Notes under the pieces: generated by a model | Told to the model about the DNA's origin: nothing | The model's input: the letters and a program-made list of their open reading frames with translations, nothing else | The model's database searches: none | Shown here: positions 41,071 through 50,427 of the stretch, in pieces | Layout: each line of letters begins with the position of its first letter | Position numbering within the stretch: position 1 is the stretch's first letter | Position numbers and translations under genes: made by a program | Assembly: GCA_900543695.1 (NCBI GenBank) | Contig: UQSG01000001.1 | Span: forward strand, 124,001 to 188,000 | Direction of reading: 5' to 3' | Source of the DNA: an uncultured Clostridium sp. | Lineage (GTDB): Bacteria > Bacillota > Clostridia > UBA1212 > UBA1255 | Length of the DNA: 64,000 bases

Positions 41071-42576
41071 TTACAGATATTTAACACGTTCGGAGGCTCC
41101 GCCATACGCGGCGCATAAAAACAGAACCGGTATGAAATTCAGGAAATAGCGGCTGCTTGACTCCCAGACCGCCAGAAACAGAATCAGTCCGAATACGGCC
41201 AGATAAGGGGCCCGCACGGACCAGTCCCGCTTTCGCAGCGCCTTGGCAGCGCCGGCCAGCACAAACAGATAGCAGCCGAGCAGCGCCGTCTGTGTGAGAT
41301 ATTTATAACGGGAATAATATTTTCCGTCATAAAGCACATACTCGTGCAGCGTTCCCCGCTCCTCCGGGCCGTCATCCAAAAAGTCTGAGATCGCATACGT
41401 GCCGTCGCCGAAAGCTTTTATTATTTTTTCCGAAAAAAGACGCGTCAGACCGTCAAAGCCCTGTTCCTGAATTCTTTCGCCGATTACTTCCAGAATAGCG
41501 TCGTTTCGTTCCTCCGGATCGGAAAAGGATCTGGTAAACGTATAGTCATCCGGATGGTAGGCTCCGCGGCTGGAAGCATTGAGTCCCATCATCACCCAAT
41601 GCATCAGCGGTGTGTTCATCCGCGCCGCCTGCTCCCGATCAAGATGATATCGATACAGATAAGAGGTAAAAGACACCTGCAAAATCAAAAAGCACGCGCA
41701 GATTCCGGCTGCCGTCAGACATGCCTGGCGGAGCCTGCCCGATAAAACCAGATCAAGAATTACGGCGACTGCCATAATCATCACCGTAAATTTTATCATG
41801 GCGCCAAGCGTAATCACAGCCAGCATCGCCACAAAAAGCAATCTCCGGCGGTTCTGATCCTCTCTGCGTTCCTGCCTCAGCCGCAGATAGAGATTGTAAA
41901 AAAGCACGGGAAACAGCATTGAAAGGGAATCGGTATAAAACGCCGCAGCAAGGATATAAAACGGCGGAGCTGTCAAAAAAAAGAACAGGCATACGACGCC
42001 TCCCGAAGGGCCGGCCAGCTTTTGGGCCGCAGCATAAGCCGTCAGCACCGTCAGAGAAATCAGCACCGCGTTCAGCAGGACGCCGAGCATAAAATAATCC
42101 GTTATTCCAAACAGCCCGGCAGCTTTAAAAAACAGAAACAGCAGCGTCATCGCGCCGAGATTGTTTGGAAAATAATGGTAATACTCGTAATAATCCGAAA
42201 AGGTTCCCGTTTCCGCCCATTGAACCGCCCCCCGGTAAACCGAAGCAAAATCAAAGGCAGAGGCAAAGCGAAGCCGGAAGCCCAGATACATCTGAATCAA
42301 AAAAAGCAGCGAAAGCACCAGAAGCAAAATGAGGCGCTCGTATTTTACGAGCGTCTCCGCATGCATTCGAATTATGCGAAAAAGCGCGAAGGAAGCCGCA
42401 GCAAAAAGAAAAACGAGCGCGAACAGCAGAAAATGGTTATAGGAATAGCCAATACTCCCGAACAGGATGCCCAGTGTCAGAAACGTAAACAAAAACAGGA
42501 AAACGGCATAAAAGGCAGCCGTCATTCCGCCGCCGGTTTTCTGTAAAATTCCAGGATTTCCTACCGCCGCATTCAT
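41071..42576 (-). CDS. Polytopic membrane protein, glycosyltransferase (PMT/ArnT-like) family
   Basis: The 501-residue protein has about 11-12 membrane helices. The first extracellular loop carries DFASVYRGAVQWAETGTF and YYHYFPNNLGAMTLL, an acidic plus aromatic layout like the lipid-sugar-dependent GT39/ArnT enzymes. The C-terminal part after about residue 330 is a loop with charged patches followed by further helices. It likely moves a sugar from a polyprenyl phosphate to a surface acceptor. The start at 42576 overlaps the glnN stop by four bases; MTAAFYAV, 17 codons later, is an alternative. The functional link to glutamine synthetase is unclear. Confidence 0.65.
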   Translation of the reverse strand: MNAAVGNPGILQKTGGGMTAAFYAVFLFLFTFLTLGILFGSIGYSYNHFLLFALVFLFAAASFALFRIIRMHAETLVKYERLILLLVLSLLFLIQMYLGFRLRFASAFDFASVYRGAVQWAETGTFSDYYEYYHYFPNNLGAMTLLFLFFKAAGLFGITDYFMLGVLLNAVLISLTVLTAYAAAQKLAGPSGGVVCLFFFLTAPPFYILAAAFYTDSLSMLFPVLFYNLYLRLRQERREDQNRRRLLFVAMLAVITLGAMIKFTVMIMAVAVILDLVLSGRLRQACLTAAGICACFLILQVSFTSYLYRYHLDREQAARMNTPLMHWVMMGLNASSRGAYHPDDYTFTRSFSDPEERNDAILEVIGERIQEQGFDGLTRLFSEKIIKAFGDGTYAISDFLDDGPEERGTLHEYVLYDGKYYSRYKYLTQTALLGCYLFVLAGAAKALRKRDWSVRAPYLAVFGLILFLAVWESSSRYFLNFIPVLFLCAAYGGASERVKYL

Positions 42577-44666
42577 AGCACGCTGAATAAAAGATCCCCG
42601 TAGGTAGGGTATGGATAGAATTCCCGCGGCATAATCTCTTCCATACGATCCGCAAGCCTGCGCAGCTCCTCCATATCCGGCAAAATAACGTCTCTCAGGT
42701 AATACGCCGTTTCAAGCAGCTCCGTCCGCTCCCGGATTGCCGCAATATCTCCGGCAAGCTTCTGCGTCCTTTCGTAGAAGGCCGCCGCCGAATCCGACAT
42801 CTGGCGCAGCAGCTCCGTTTCCGCAGCGCAATCAGCCTCCGGCAACGCGGTCCGAAGCGCATTCACAGTCTCCGAAAGGGACCGGATATATTTCACGGCA
42901 GCAGGCAGGATATCCTTCCGCGACAGGTCCAGCATTGTATTGGCCTCAATCTGTACGACCTTGCAGTAATTGTCAAGCAGAATTTCATAGCGGGAGCGAA
43001 GCTCAGCCTCCGTAAAGATATGATGTCTGGCAAATAATTCGATATTATCCTTTGAAATAAAATACGGAAGTGCGTCAGGCGTCGTGGGAAGATTCAGCAG
43101 CCCGCGCCGTTTTGCCTCGGCCAGCCACTCCTCCGTATATCCGTTTCCGTTGAAAATAATCCGTTTATGCTTCCGAATCGTATCGCGGATCAGCTTGCTG
43201 AGCGCCGCCTGAAAATCCTCCGCAGCTTCCAATTTGTCGGCAAATTCCATCAGCACATCTGCAGTGATCGTATTCAGAATCATATTCGGGCAGGAAATCG
43301 ACATGAACGAGCCAGGCATTCTGAATTCAAATTTGTTCCCTGTAAACGCAAACGGCGACGTCCGGTTCCGGTCCGTATTGTCCTTCGGAAATTTCGGCAG
43401 CGTATGGACGCCGATCTCCAGATCCGTACGTTCTCTGCCTGAATACGCGCTCCCCTGCTCCACCGCTTCCAGGATCTCCGTCAATTCTGTTCCCAGGAAC
43501 ATCGAGATTACAGCCGGCGGCGCTTCGCTTGCGCCAAGTCTGTGATCATTTCCGGCAGACGCCGCAGAAATTCGAAGCAGATCCTGATGTTCGTCCACCG
43601 CCCGGATCACCGCACACAGGAACAGCAAAAACTGTGCGTTTTCATGCGGAGAAGAGCCCGGCTCCAGCAGGTTCACGCCGCTGTCCGTACTCAGGGACCA
43701 GTTATTGTGCTTGCCGCTCCCGTTGACGCCGGCAAACGGTTTCTCATGGAGGAGACACGCCATGCCCTGACGTTCTGCAACTTTTTTCATGCGATCCATA
43801 ATCAGCTGGTTGTGATCCGTCGCAATATTGGTATTGCAGTAAATCGGAGCAAGCTCATGCTGCGCCGGAGCAACTTCATTGTGCTCCGTTTTCGACATGA
43901 TTCCAAGCTTCCAAAGCTCTTCGTCAAGCTCCTTCATAAATTGTTTGACGCGCGGCTTCAGCGTTCCGAAATAATGATCCTCCAGCTCCTGTGTTTTGGG
44001 CGGTCTCGCGCCGAACAGCGTTCTCCCTGTATAAACGAGATCCTTTCGCTTCAGGAAAAGCTCTTTATCAACTAAAAAGTATTCCTGCTCCGCTCCCACC
44101 GTGGTATTGACGCAGCGGACGTCCGTATTGCCAAACAGCCGGAGAATCCGAACCGCCTGGCGGCTGACAGCCTCCATGGAGCGGAGCAGCGGGGTTTTTT
44201 TGTCCAGCGCTTCCCCTCCGTACGAGCAAAATACCGTCGGAATGCACAGCGTTTCTTCCTTAATAAAAGCGTAAGAGGTGGGATCCCATGCCGTATAGCC
44301 TCTGGCCTCGAAGGTCGCCCGCAGACCGCCCGACGGAAAGCTGGAAGCATCGGGCTCCCCTTTTACAAGCTCTTTTCCGGAAAATTCCATAATTACCTGT
44401 CCGTCTCGCGTCGGGGAAATAAAACTATCGTGCTTTTCTGCAGTGATCCCCGTCATTGGCTGGAACCAGTGGGTAAAATGCGTCGCACCCTTTTCGATCG
44501 CCCAATCCTTCATGGCGTTCGCCACCACATCCGCTATATCAGCTTTCAGCGTTCTGCCTTCCGCCATGGTCTTTCTCAGCGCCTTATATGTCTCCTTCGG
44601 CAGCCGTTCCCTCATCACACGGTCATTAAAGACCAGACTTCCGAATATCTCCGATATGCCGCTCAA
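42573..44666 (-). CDS. glnN: Glutamine synthetase type III
   Basis: This 697-residue enzyme makes glutamine from glutamate and ammonia. It is the large GSIII type, not the 440-470 residue GlnA. The GSIII N-terminal domain shows FGSLVFNDRVMRERLP and THFTHWFQPMTG. Catalytic-core segments include GAEQEYFLVDKELF, EVAPAQHELAPIY, and FAGVNGSGKHNNWSLST, the ATP/glutamate site. The start codon is TTG, with AAAGGATGG about 11 bases before it. GSIII is common in anaerobes and cyanobacteria. No ammonium-responsive operator was recognised upstream. Confidence 0.95.
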   Translation of the reverse strand: MSGISEIFGSLVFNDRVMRERLPKETYKALRKTMAEGRTLKADIADVVANAMKDWAIEKGATHFTHWFQPMTGITAEKHDSFISPTRDGQVIMEFSGKELVKGEPDASSFPSGGLRATFEARGYTAWDPTSYAFIKEETLCIPTVFCSYGGEALDKKTPLLRSMEAVSRQAVRILRLFGNTDVRCVNTTVGAEQEYFLVDKELFLKRKDLVYTGRTLFGARPPKTQELEDHYFGTLKPRVKQFMKELDEELWKLGIMSKTEHNEVAPAQHELAPIYCNTNIATDHNQLIMDRMKKVAERQGMACLLHEKPFAGVNGSGKHNNWSLSTDSGVNLLEPGSSPHENAQFLLFLCAVIRAVDEHQDLLRISAASAGNDHRLGASEAPPAVISMFLGTELTEILEAVEQGSAYSGRERTDLEIGVHTLPKFPKDNTDRNRTSPFAFTGNKFEFRMPGSFMSISCPNMILNTITADVLMEFADKLEAAEDFQAALSKLIRDTIRKHKRIIFNGNGYTEEWLAEAKRRGLLNLPTTPDALPYFISKDNIELFARHHIFTEAELRSRYEILLDNYCKVVQIEANTMLDLSRKDILPAAVKYIRSLSETVNALRTALPEADCAAETELLRQMSDSAAAFYERTQKLAGDIAAIRERTELLETAYYLRDVILPDMEELRRLADRMEEIMPREFYPYPTYGDLLFSVL

Positions 44667-44761
44667 GCACGATCCATCCTTTCAAATAATATCAGTCTGC
44701 ATTTCAACGGATCCGGCGCTCCGGAAAAAGTCAGCCGGGTGGGATCCCTCCGCGCGGCGTA

Positions 44762-46048
44762 TCAGAAATGAAACGCGGCACGCAGATCCTTTATTTCATC
44801 GTCCGTAATTGCAACAATATCTCCAAGCACCTTTGAAGAAACGATCGCCTTGGCGCTGTATTCCATGACCTCCAGCTTGTCGAACGCATTGATCAGACTC
44901 GATCCCGTCACAATCACGCAGTCGTTCTCCGCAATCAAAATAGGCGTCATCTCTTCAAACATGTCCGCCACCATATCCGGCTGCATAAAGCTTGCGCCGA
45001 AGGGGATCTTTTTAACGTCCCGCAGCATGATATAAGACTCCGGTATCGTCCGGGAATCAAACTCACAATCGGTTACCGCAAAAGTCATTACATAAGGCGC
45101 ATGCGCGATGATGATCGAATTGATGTCCGGGTGTTTTTCGTAGATCTTTTTATGCAGAACCGCAGAGCGGGAAGGAATTTTTCCTGCCTCCTTCCAGTCT
45201 CCGACAATCCGGACAAGATCCGATTCCTCCATATATTTTCGATCCTTAAAATACGGGGTAATTAAGAAGGAACCATCAGAAAGGCGCTGGGAAAAGGTTC
45301 CCTGTGTACTGGTAAAAAGCTGCTGGTCATATGCTCTTTTAATTAAAGTACACATTTCCCTGCGCGCTTCCCGTTCTTCGCTGCTGACGGATTTATTTAC
45401 AAATTCATCCATTTCTACATGCTGCTTTTCTTTTGAAATTTGAATATAGCGATCACTGAGCGGCCGAATGCTTCCAATTTTAGAAGCTTCAATCTGCAGC
45501 CGGGCACAGTAATCCAGCGTTTCAAACGACATGAAGGCCTTGAACAGATCGAATGCTCCCACAAAAACGCCGTGATTTTCCAGCATAACAACGTTATTTC
45601 CCTTTTGAAATTCGTTCGTAACCTTGATGCTGAGTCCGGTGCTTCCCGGTACGTCGTAAGGCGCAATGGAAACGTTTCCGCAAATTTCTACGAAATTGGG
45701 GATCAGTCTCGTTTCCGGAATCTTGCGGACAATGCTGAACGCTACGAGCGCCGGCGGATGCGCATGGAGAATTGCTCTGATGTCGGGTCTTGCCCGATAG
45801 ATTCTTTCATGTACCGGAAATTCACTTGACGGTTTATGAATGCCGATCACTGTGCCGTCCGGTTTGACCTGTATGATGTCTTTCCTGCTGAGCGATCCCT
45901 TGTCGACCGAACCCGGGGTGATCCAGATATCGCCGTTCTCATCCAAAATCGATAAGTTTCCTCCCGACGTGGTGGTCATGCCGTATTGGTAAATGCGTTC
46001 CATAAGCATTACCAGCTGATCAGCCGGATGCAATAGTTCAAAGTTCAT
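44762..46048 (-). CDS. Tandem class II aldolase/adducin-domain protein
   Basis: The 428-residue protein contains two class II aldolase (fuculose-phosphate aldolase-like) domains. Domain 1 (about 5-215) has TTTSGGNLSI, the zinc HAHPPAL pair and the third zinc His in LENHGVFVG. Domain 2 (about 225-425) keeps the fold (STQGTFSQRL, IIIAHAPYVM) but has only one His in the first motif, and AENDCVIVTGS in place of the third-His motif. Only the first half should be catalytic; the second may be structural or regulatory. Sugar-phosphate specificity cannot be read from sequence. It is a single gene between glnN and comEA. Confidence 0.85.
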   Translation of the reverse strand: MNFELLHPADQLVMLMERIYQYGMTTTSGGNLSILDENGDIWITPGSVDKGSLSRKDIIQVKPDGTVIGIHKPSSEFPVHERIYRARPDIRAILHAHPPALVAFSIVRKIPETRLIPNFVEICGNVSIAPYDVPGSTGLSIKVTNEFQKGNNVVMLENHGVFVGAFDLFKAFMSFETLDYCARLQIEASKIGSIRPLSDRYIQISKEKQHVEMDEFVNKSVSSEEREARREMCTLIKRAYDQQLFTSTQGTFSQRLSDGSFLITPYFKDRKYMEESDLVRIVGDWKEAGKIPSRSAVLHKKIYEKHPDINSIIIAHAPYVMTFAVTDCEFDSRTIPESYIMLRDVKKIPFGASFMQPDMVADMFEEMTPILIAENDCVIVTGSSLINAFDKLEVMEYSAKAIVSSKVLGDIVAITDDEIKDLRAAFHF

Positions 46049-46208
46049 GCTAACACCTCATGTCAAATTATTACCATCGGAATAAGCCTTTCCGGCGGCC
46101 TCTGCATTTTACCAAATTTTACGGCGAATTACAATATATTCTCCGTGTGGGAATATGGAAGAAAGCCTCCGATTTATTTCCCGGGAAATCAATCGGCATA
46201 CAGCCATA

Positions 46209-46217
46209 TGCTATAAT
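46209..46217 (+). promoter_or_regulatory. Extended -10 promoter element before comEA
   Basis: TGCTATAAT is an extended -10 box with no clear -35 element, about 33 bases before the comEA start. Confidence 0.45.
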
Positions 46218-46249
46218 GAAAACAGCAAACGAAACGGGGAGAGAATCGA

Positions 46250-46906
46250 ATGGGCTTTCGCATTCAGGAGAGACGAATCCGCATAGGCGGACATGTTTAC
46301 GTCATATCACGTCGGAAAATGGCTGCCGCTGCGGCGGCTGGCATCTGTCTCTGCATCATCGCCGGCGCGTTTCTCCAGCAGAGCGCCGCAGGTCCGAGTC
46401 CCGCCAAATCTACACACGCGCCGGCTTCCGACTCCCCCGCTCCAGAAACAGCAGCGGAAGAAGCGGAGCCTCTGATTCTGGTACACGTTGCCGGAGCCGT
46501 CAAGGCGCCGGGGCTGGTGCGCCTTTTCTCCGAAGCCAGAATTGCCGATGCCATTGCCGCCGCCGGAGGGGCGGCAGAAAGCGCTGATTTTGAAAGCCTG
46601 AACCTGGCATCGCCGGTATACGACGGCATGAAGCTGTATGTTCCGAGAATCGGTGAAACACCCGGCATCATTCCGCCTGCAACGCCGGAAGCGCAGACGG
46701 GCATTTTTTCTGCGCATAAAATTAACATCAATACAGCCGGACTCTCTGAGCTGATGCAGCTGGACGGCATCGGCGAGGTCACGGCAGGCAAAATCATCGC
46801 CTACCGGGAACAGCACGGCAAGTTTCAGAAGGAAGAAGAGCTTATGGACGTAAGCGGGATCGGAAATGCCAAATATGAAAAAATTAAAGATAAGATCTGC
46901 GTTTGA
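46250..46906 (+). CDS. comEA: ComEA-like DNA-binding competence protein
   Basis: The 218-residue protein is anchored by one N-terminal membrane helix (about 24-42), followed by a Pro/Ser/Ala linker, an SLBB domain (LILVHVAGAVKAPGLVRL, about 73-90 onward) and a C-terminal helix-hairpin-helix pair (ININTAGLSELMQLDGIG, then VSGIGNAKYEKIKD). ComEA is the surface receptor that holds DNA for uptake through ComEC. No comEC or comEB follows, so it is a lone copy here. GGGGAG precedes the ATG. Confidence 0.9.
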   Translation: MGFRIQERRIRIGGHVYVISRRKMAAAAAAGICLCIIAGAFLQQSAAGPSPAKSTHAPASDSPAPETAAEEAEPLILVHVAGAVKAPGLVRLFSEARIADAIAAAGGAAESADFESLNLASPVYDGMKLYVPRIGETPGIIPPATPEAQTGIFSAHKININTAGLSELMQLDGIGEVTAGKIIAYREQHGKFQKEEELMDVSGIGNAKYEKIKDKICV

Positions 46907-47042
46907 GGAAGAGCTCGGCTTGAGACGATTCATGAGGCGCGCTTCCTATTTCCCCGTGTTTCCCTATAAGCTACTTTTCTTTGACGCCATGCTGCTTTTA
47001 CTGCTTCATATAACAAATTGCTCGTCCGCACAAATTCTCTTC

Positions 47043-47071
47043 TTGACAATGGCAGCGCGTTTTTTTATTAT
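47043..47071 (+). promoter_or_regulatory. Promoter of the glycosidase-like lipoprotein
   Basis: TTGACA (47043-47048) and TATTAT (47066-47071) are 17 bases apart in an AT-rich stretch 61 bases before the start codon. Confidence 0.7.
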
Positions 47072-47131
47072 TAATTTATATATAAAATGTGTCAAAATAT
47101 GCTTCGGCAGAACAAGAGAAAGAGGTGGAAT

Positions 47132-49426
47132 ATGAGAAGGAAATATTGGATCATTTTGATTGCAGTGTGCTTAGTCTGTATCAGCGGCCTGCTGCTTGCG
47201 TGTACAGATTCGGACAAAAATAAGGAAAAGGATGATTTAAAAATGAGTGGAAATGGGGAAATTTTGATTTCTGTCTTCTGGCCCCCAATGAAAGGCTTTA
47301 CCACGGCAGAGCAGTACGATCTGCTGAAAGAGGCGGGAATCGATCTGCTCGAATGGGGAACGGATCCGATTTTTACGGATCCGGAGACATTGGAGGAAAT
47401 GCTGAAATTATGCGGGGAACGAGGACTTCAGGTCACCATTGCGGATTCCGACTTTACGGATTTGCTTGGCAAGACGGATGAACAGCTGCGCGAGCTTGCC
47501 CGGCGTTACCGGGATTACGATTGTGTCGCTGGCTTTTATGTGAAGGATGAGCCGTCGAACGCGAATCCCTACGGCCGTGTAGCTCGAATCTTTCGGGAAG
47601 AAATGCCGGGCTGTCTCGTGCAGCTCAATATGCTGCCCATGGGCGCTCTTCAGGATCCAAAGGGGCATGCGGAGGATTGGATCAATGCCGCAGGTCCGGA
47701 AAATATCAGTTATCTTTCGTATGACCAGTATCCCTTCGGGCTGGAGGCGGGCTCCGTGCCGCAGATGTTTGCCAATATGAACCTTGTGCGGGAAATCGGA
47801 CTCAAATACGGCGTTGATACGGCGCTCTATCTGCAGTCGGTAGGCGTGATCAACGGATTTCGGCGTCCGACCGTCTCCGAGACCAGATACCACGCTTCGG
47901 CGGCGCTGGCCTACGGCTATAAAAATCTCAAATATTTTACATACATGACGCCGGTAGACAGAGGCAATGAAGAATTTACCGACGCCATAATCCGACCGGA
48001 CGGAACGAAATCCGATACCTTTGACGGCATCGCGGAAATCAACCACTCTATAAAAAAGGTAAGCAAAATTTTAGGAAATCTGGACGCGCTCGAAATTTAT
48101 CATCATGGCCGTGAAGATTCCGCCACAGTCATGCTGCCGGAGGATTGGTATGTGTCAGCCGCTGCGGATCAGACGGATTTTCTGGTATCGCTGATGAAGG
48201 ATCGTGGAAGCGGGCAAAACTATCTGATGATCGTCAATAAAGATTATACAAACGATGCGGAAATTACGTTCCGTCTGCAGGGAATCTCTGCGCTGACAGA
48301 GGTTACCGGCGGCGAGGAAGCAGCCGCCGCAGTGCCGATAGAAAACGGCACATTTACCGCAGAATTTTCCGCAGGAGGATTCCGCCTGTATCAGCTGGAA
48401 AAAGGGATCGATCTTACGAAGCCGTATGCAGATGCCTCCGCGCAGAACCTTGCTCTGGACAAACCGATTTACGCTTCCTATTCCGTAGGAGAAAACGGAT
48501 ATTATGTATGCCGTGCCAATGACGGCACACGTTTTTCCTCTTCCACGATAAAGGGCTGGCGCTATCAGCGGACGACGGAGAACCAGGATGATCCGGAAAT
48601 TTATCTGATGGTAGATCTAATGCGCCCCGTCGAAATCAACCGCGTCGATCTCTATCCCACCGGAGCGTTTGGGACGGATTCCTTCGGCATCTGTTTTCCT
48701 GCGGAGTACTCCATTCTGTATTCGGAGGACGGTAAGGAGTGGCACGCCGCCGCTTCTCATATCACGGACCAGCCCACTCAAACGGAAATTCCCACCGTTA
48801 CTTTTGACACAGTGTCAGCGCGGTATGTCAAGCTCGTCCTTCACCAATGCAGGCAGGTAGGGGGCAGCGAGGTTGCAGAAATCGCGGAAATTGAGATCTA
48901 TCATGATACCGGCACACAGGAAATTCAAAAGCCCTTTGTTCCCGACGAAACCATCACGGCAGAAAATAACGTCGCGCTGCATAAACCCGTAACGGTTTCT
49001 TCCTCAGTAGAAAACTGGGGATGGATGAAAACCCATCTGACAGACGGAGATATCGAAACCGGCTGGTCCTCTCAGATAAAAATTCATATGAGCGATCCGT
49101 ACGGAGAAGAGTGGCTGATCGTAGATCTGCAGGAAACATATCCTGTTGACCTAGTTCTTCTGTACCCGCGGCAGGACGGAACCAGCGCTTATTTTCCGAA
49201 ATCTTTCAAGGTTGAGGTCTCTGAAGACAGGCAGAACTGGACAGAAGTCGCTCGCTATACGGAAAGCGCAAGCCTCGGCGCCCTGCCTCGGGCCTGCTCC
49301 TTTACCGCTGTTTCGGCACAGTATATACGCGTCACCGCACTGGAAATGACAGATGCGTTAGGAGGTAACGACGGTTATTTGTTCCAGCTGGGTGAAATCG
49401 AGGTTTACAGGCAGGATCGGACATAA
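47132..49426 (+). CDS. Glycosidase-like lipoprotein with two F5/8C (CBM32-type) domains
   Basis: The 764-residue protein begins with a lipoprotein signal (ISGLLLACTDSD, Cys near residue 24). A TIM-barrel-like domain (about 45-330) has LLKEAGIDLLEWGTDP, GFYVKDEPSNANPYG and YLSYDQYPFGLE; the KDEP and YDQYP spots are where GH42/GH-A-like barrels put acidic catalytic residues, though the family is unassigned. A small beta domain follows. Two discoidin/F5-8C domains close the protein: NLALDKPIYASYS (about 445-605) and NVALHKPVTVSSS (about 620-760). It likely binds and cuts host or plant glycans at the cell surface. No transporter or regulator accompanies it. Confidence 0.75.
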   Translation: MRRKYWIILIAVCLVCISGLLLACTDSDKNKEKDDLKMSGNGEILISVFWPPMKGFTTAEQYDLLKEAGIDLLEWGTDPIFTDPETLEEMLKLCGERGLQVTIADSDFTDLLGKTDEQLRELARRYRDYDCVAGFYVKDEPSNANPYGRVARIFREEMPGCLVQLNMLPMGALQDPKGHAEDWINAAGPENISYLSYDQYPFGLEAGSVPQMFANMNLVREIGLKYGVDTALYLQSVGVINGFRRPTVSETRYHASAALAYGYKNLKYFTYMTPVDRGNEEFTDAIIRPDGTKSDTFDGIAEINHSIKKVSKILGNLDALEIYHHGREDSATVMLPEDWYVSAAADQTDFLVSLMKDRGSGQNYLMIVNKDYTNDAEITFRLQGISALTEVTGGEEAAAAVPIENGTFTAEFSAGGFRLYQLEKGIDLTKPYADASAQNLALDKPIYASYSVGENGYYVCRANDGTRFSSSTIKGWRYQRTTENQDDPEIYLMVDLMRPVEINRVDLYPTGAFGTDSFGICFPAEYSILYSEDGKEWHAAASHITDQPTQTEIPTVTFDTVSARYVKLVLHQCRQVGGSEVAEIAEIEIYHDTGTQEIQKPFVPDETITAENNVALHKPVTVSSSVENWGWMKTHLTDGDIETGWSSQIKIHMSDPYGEEWLIVDLQETYPVDLVLLYPRQDGTSAYFPKSFKVEVSEDRQNWTEVARYTESASLGALPRACSFTAVSAQYIRVTALEMTDALGGNDGYLFQLGEIEVYRQDRT

Positions 49427-49446
49427 AACGGCTGAAATGATAAAAT

Positions 49447-49489
49447 AAACCCATAGAATACCCGAAGTCCGGGATTTCTATGGGGTTTA
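49447..49489. terminator. Hairpin between the glycosidase-like gene and the DUF4956 gene
   Basis: AAACCCATAGAA and TTCTATGGGGTTT pair with an inner CCCG/CGGG. A TTTATTTTAT run follows on the minus strand and a weaker TTTATT on the plus strand, so it may be bidirectional. Confidence 0.65.
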
Positions 49490-49641
49490 TTGCTGCTGAT
49501 ATTATATTTCATACAGGCGAAAAAGCATAATGATTGGATAGCGCCAAAGCAGGCTGCAGCATTTTCTTTGGTTTCTGCCAATACGACGTGCAGACAGACG
49601 GTTTGAGCTTCCATTCGTAACGGGTTTCTGTCTGTACGTTA

Positions 49642-50370
49642 TTATACCTGGAAGCCGGTGTTCTCCTCCAGCACCGTCACCGCAATCGTAAGATTTCCAT
49701 TTCTGCAGCGGAGCTCATCGATAAAGGCGTGCAGATCCGTATCGTTTTTCAGGACCACATGATACGTCAGCTCAAACAGGGCGCCCAAATCGATCGACTT
49801 GATCCGCTCTAATTTATAGCTCTTCGTGTATTTTTCCAGAATATCATTGAACGCGTCCGCATAGTTTAAATCCTCCGGGATTTTAATCCGGAGCTGCCGT
49901 TCCTCGCAGCGGCGCGTTCCATAACCGAAACGCGTCAGCAGAATCAGGACAGCGCAGATCAAGATCACAAAAAAGAGCCCATATGTAATATATCCTCTTC
50001 CGCAGGCAAATCCGCCGCCGAGCGCCAGAAACACGTACAGGATATCCTTCGGATCTCCCGGGGCGCTTCGGAACCGGACCAGGGAGAAAGCCCCCGCCAG
50101 GGAAAAGGCTCCCGCAATACTGGAGCCTACCACCAATATAATCAACGCAACGACGGGCGGCAGCGCCACCAATGTCAGCATAAAATTCTGCGAAAAGGCC
50201 CCTTTTTTGCCGGTAGCGAGCATATAGGCGCCGCTCGTAAGAAAGCCGACCGCTATTGCGGCGAAGATGATGATAAGTGCACTTTTCGGATCGATCGTCA
50301 TATCGCTGATAAGCGAATCCGTATCCAAAATACTGCGAAAAATTCTGTCCATGTTCGTGCCGTCCTCCAT
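49642..50370 (-). CDS. DUF4956 membrane protein, partner of the VTC-domain protein
   Basis: The 242-residue protein has four predicted membrane helices (about 32-52, 63-90, 108-122, 128-146), with VRFRSAPGDPKDILYVFLALGGGFACG, the DUF4956 hallmark. A soluble C-terminal domain with an ACT-like alternation follows. The function is not established. It lies 57 bases after a VTC-domain gene, a pairing found widely in bacteria, which suggests a membrane channel or scaffold for polyphosphate or a related polymer. Confidence 0.82.
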   Translation of the reverse strand: MEDGTNMDRIFRSILDTDSLISDMTIDPKSALIIIFAAIAVGFLTSGAYMLATGKKGAFSQNFMLTLVALPPVVALIILVVGSSIAGAFSLAGAFSLVRFRSAPGDPKDILYVFLALGGGFACGRGYITYGLFFVILICAVLILLTRFGYGTRRCEERQLRIKIPEDLNYADAFNDILEKYTKSYKLERIKSIDLGALFELTYHVVLKNDTDLHAFIDELRCRNGNLTIAVTVLEENTGFQV

Positions 50371-50427
50371 TTTCCGATTCTTCTCTATTTCTCTCTCATT
50401 TCATTTAATTTCTCATATAATGCCAGT

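Noticed and set aside
46907..47131. Plus-strand frame of about 85 codons after comEA
   Set aside because: Low-complexity hydrophobic translation without a ribosome binding site; it overlaps the promoter of the next gene.
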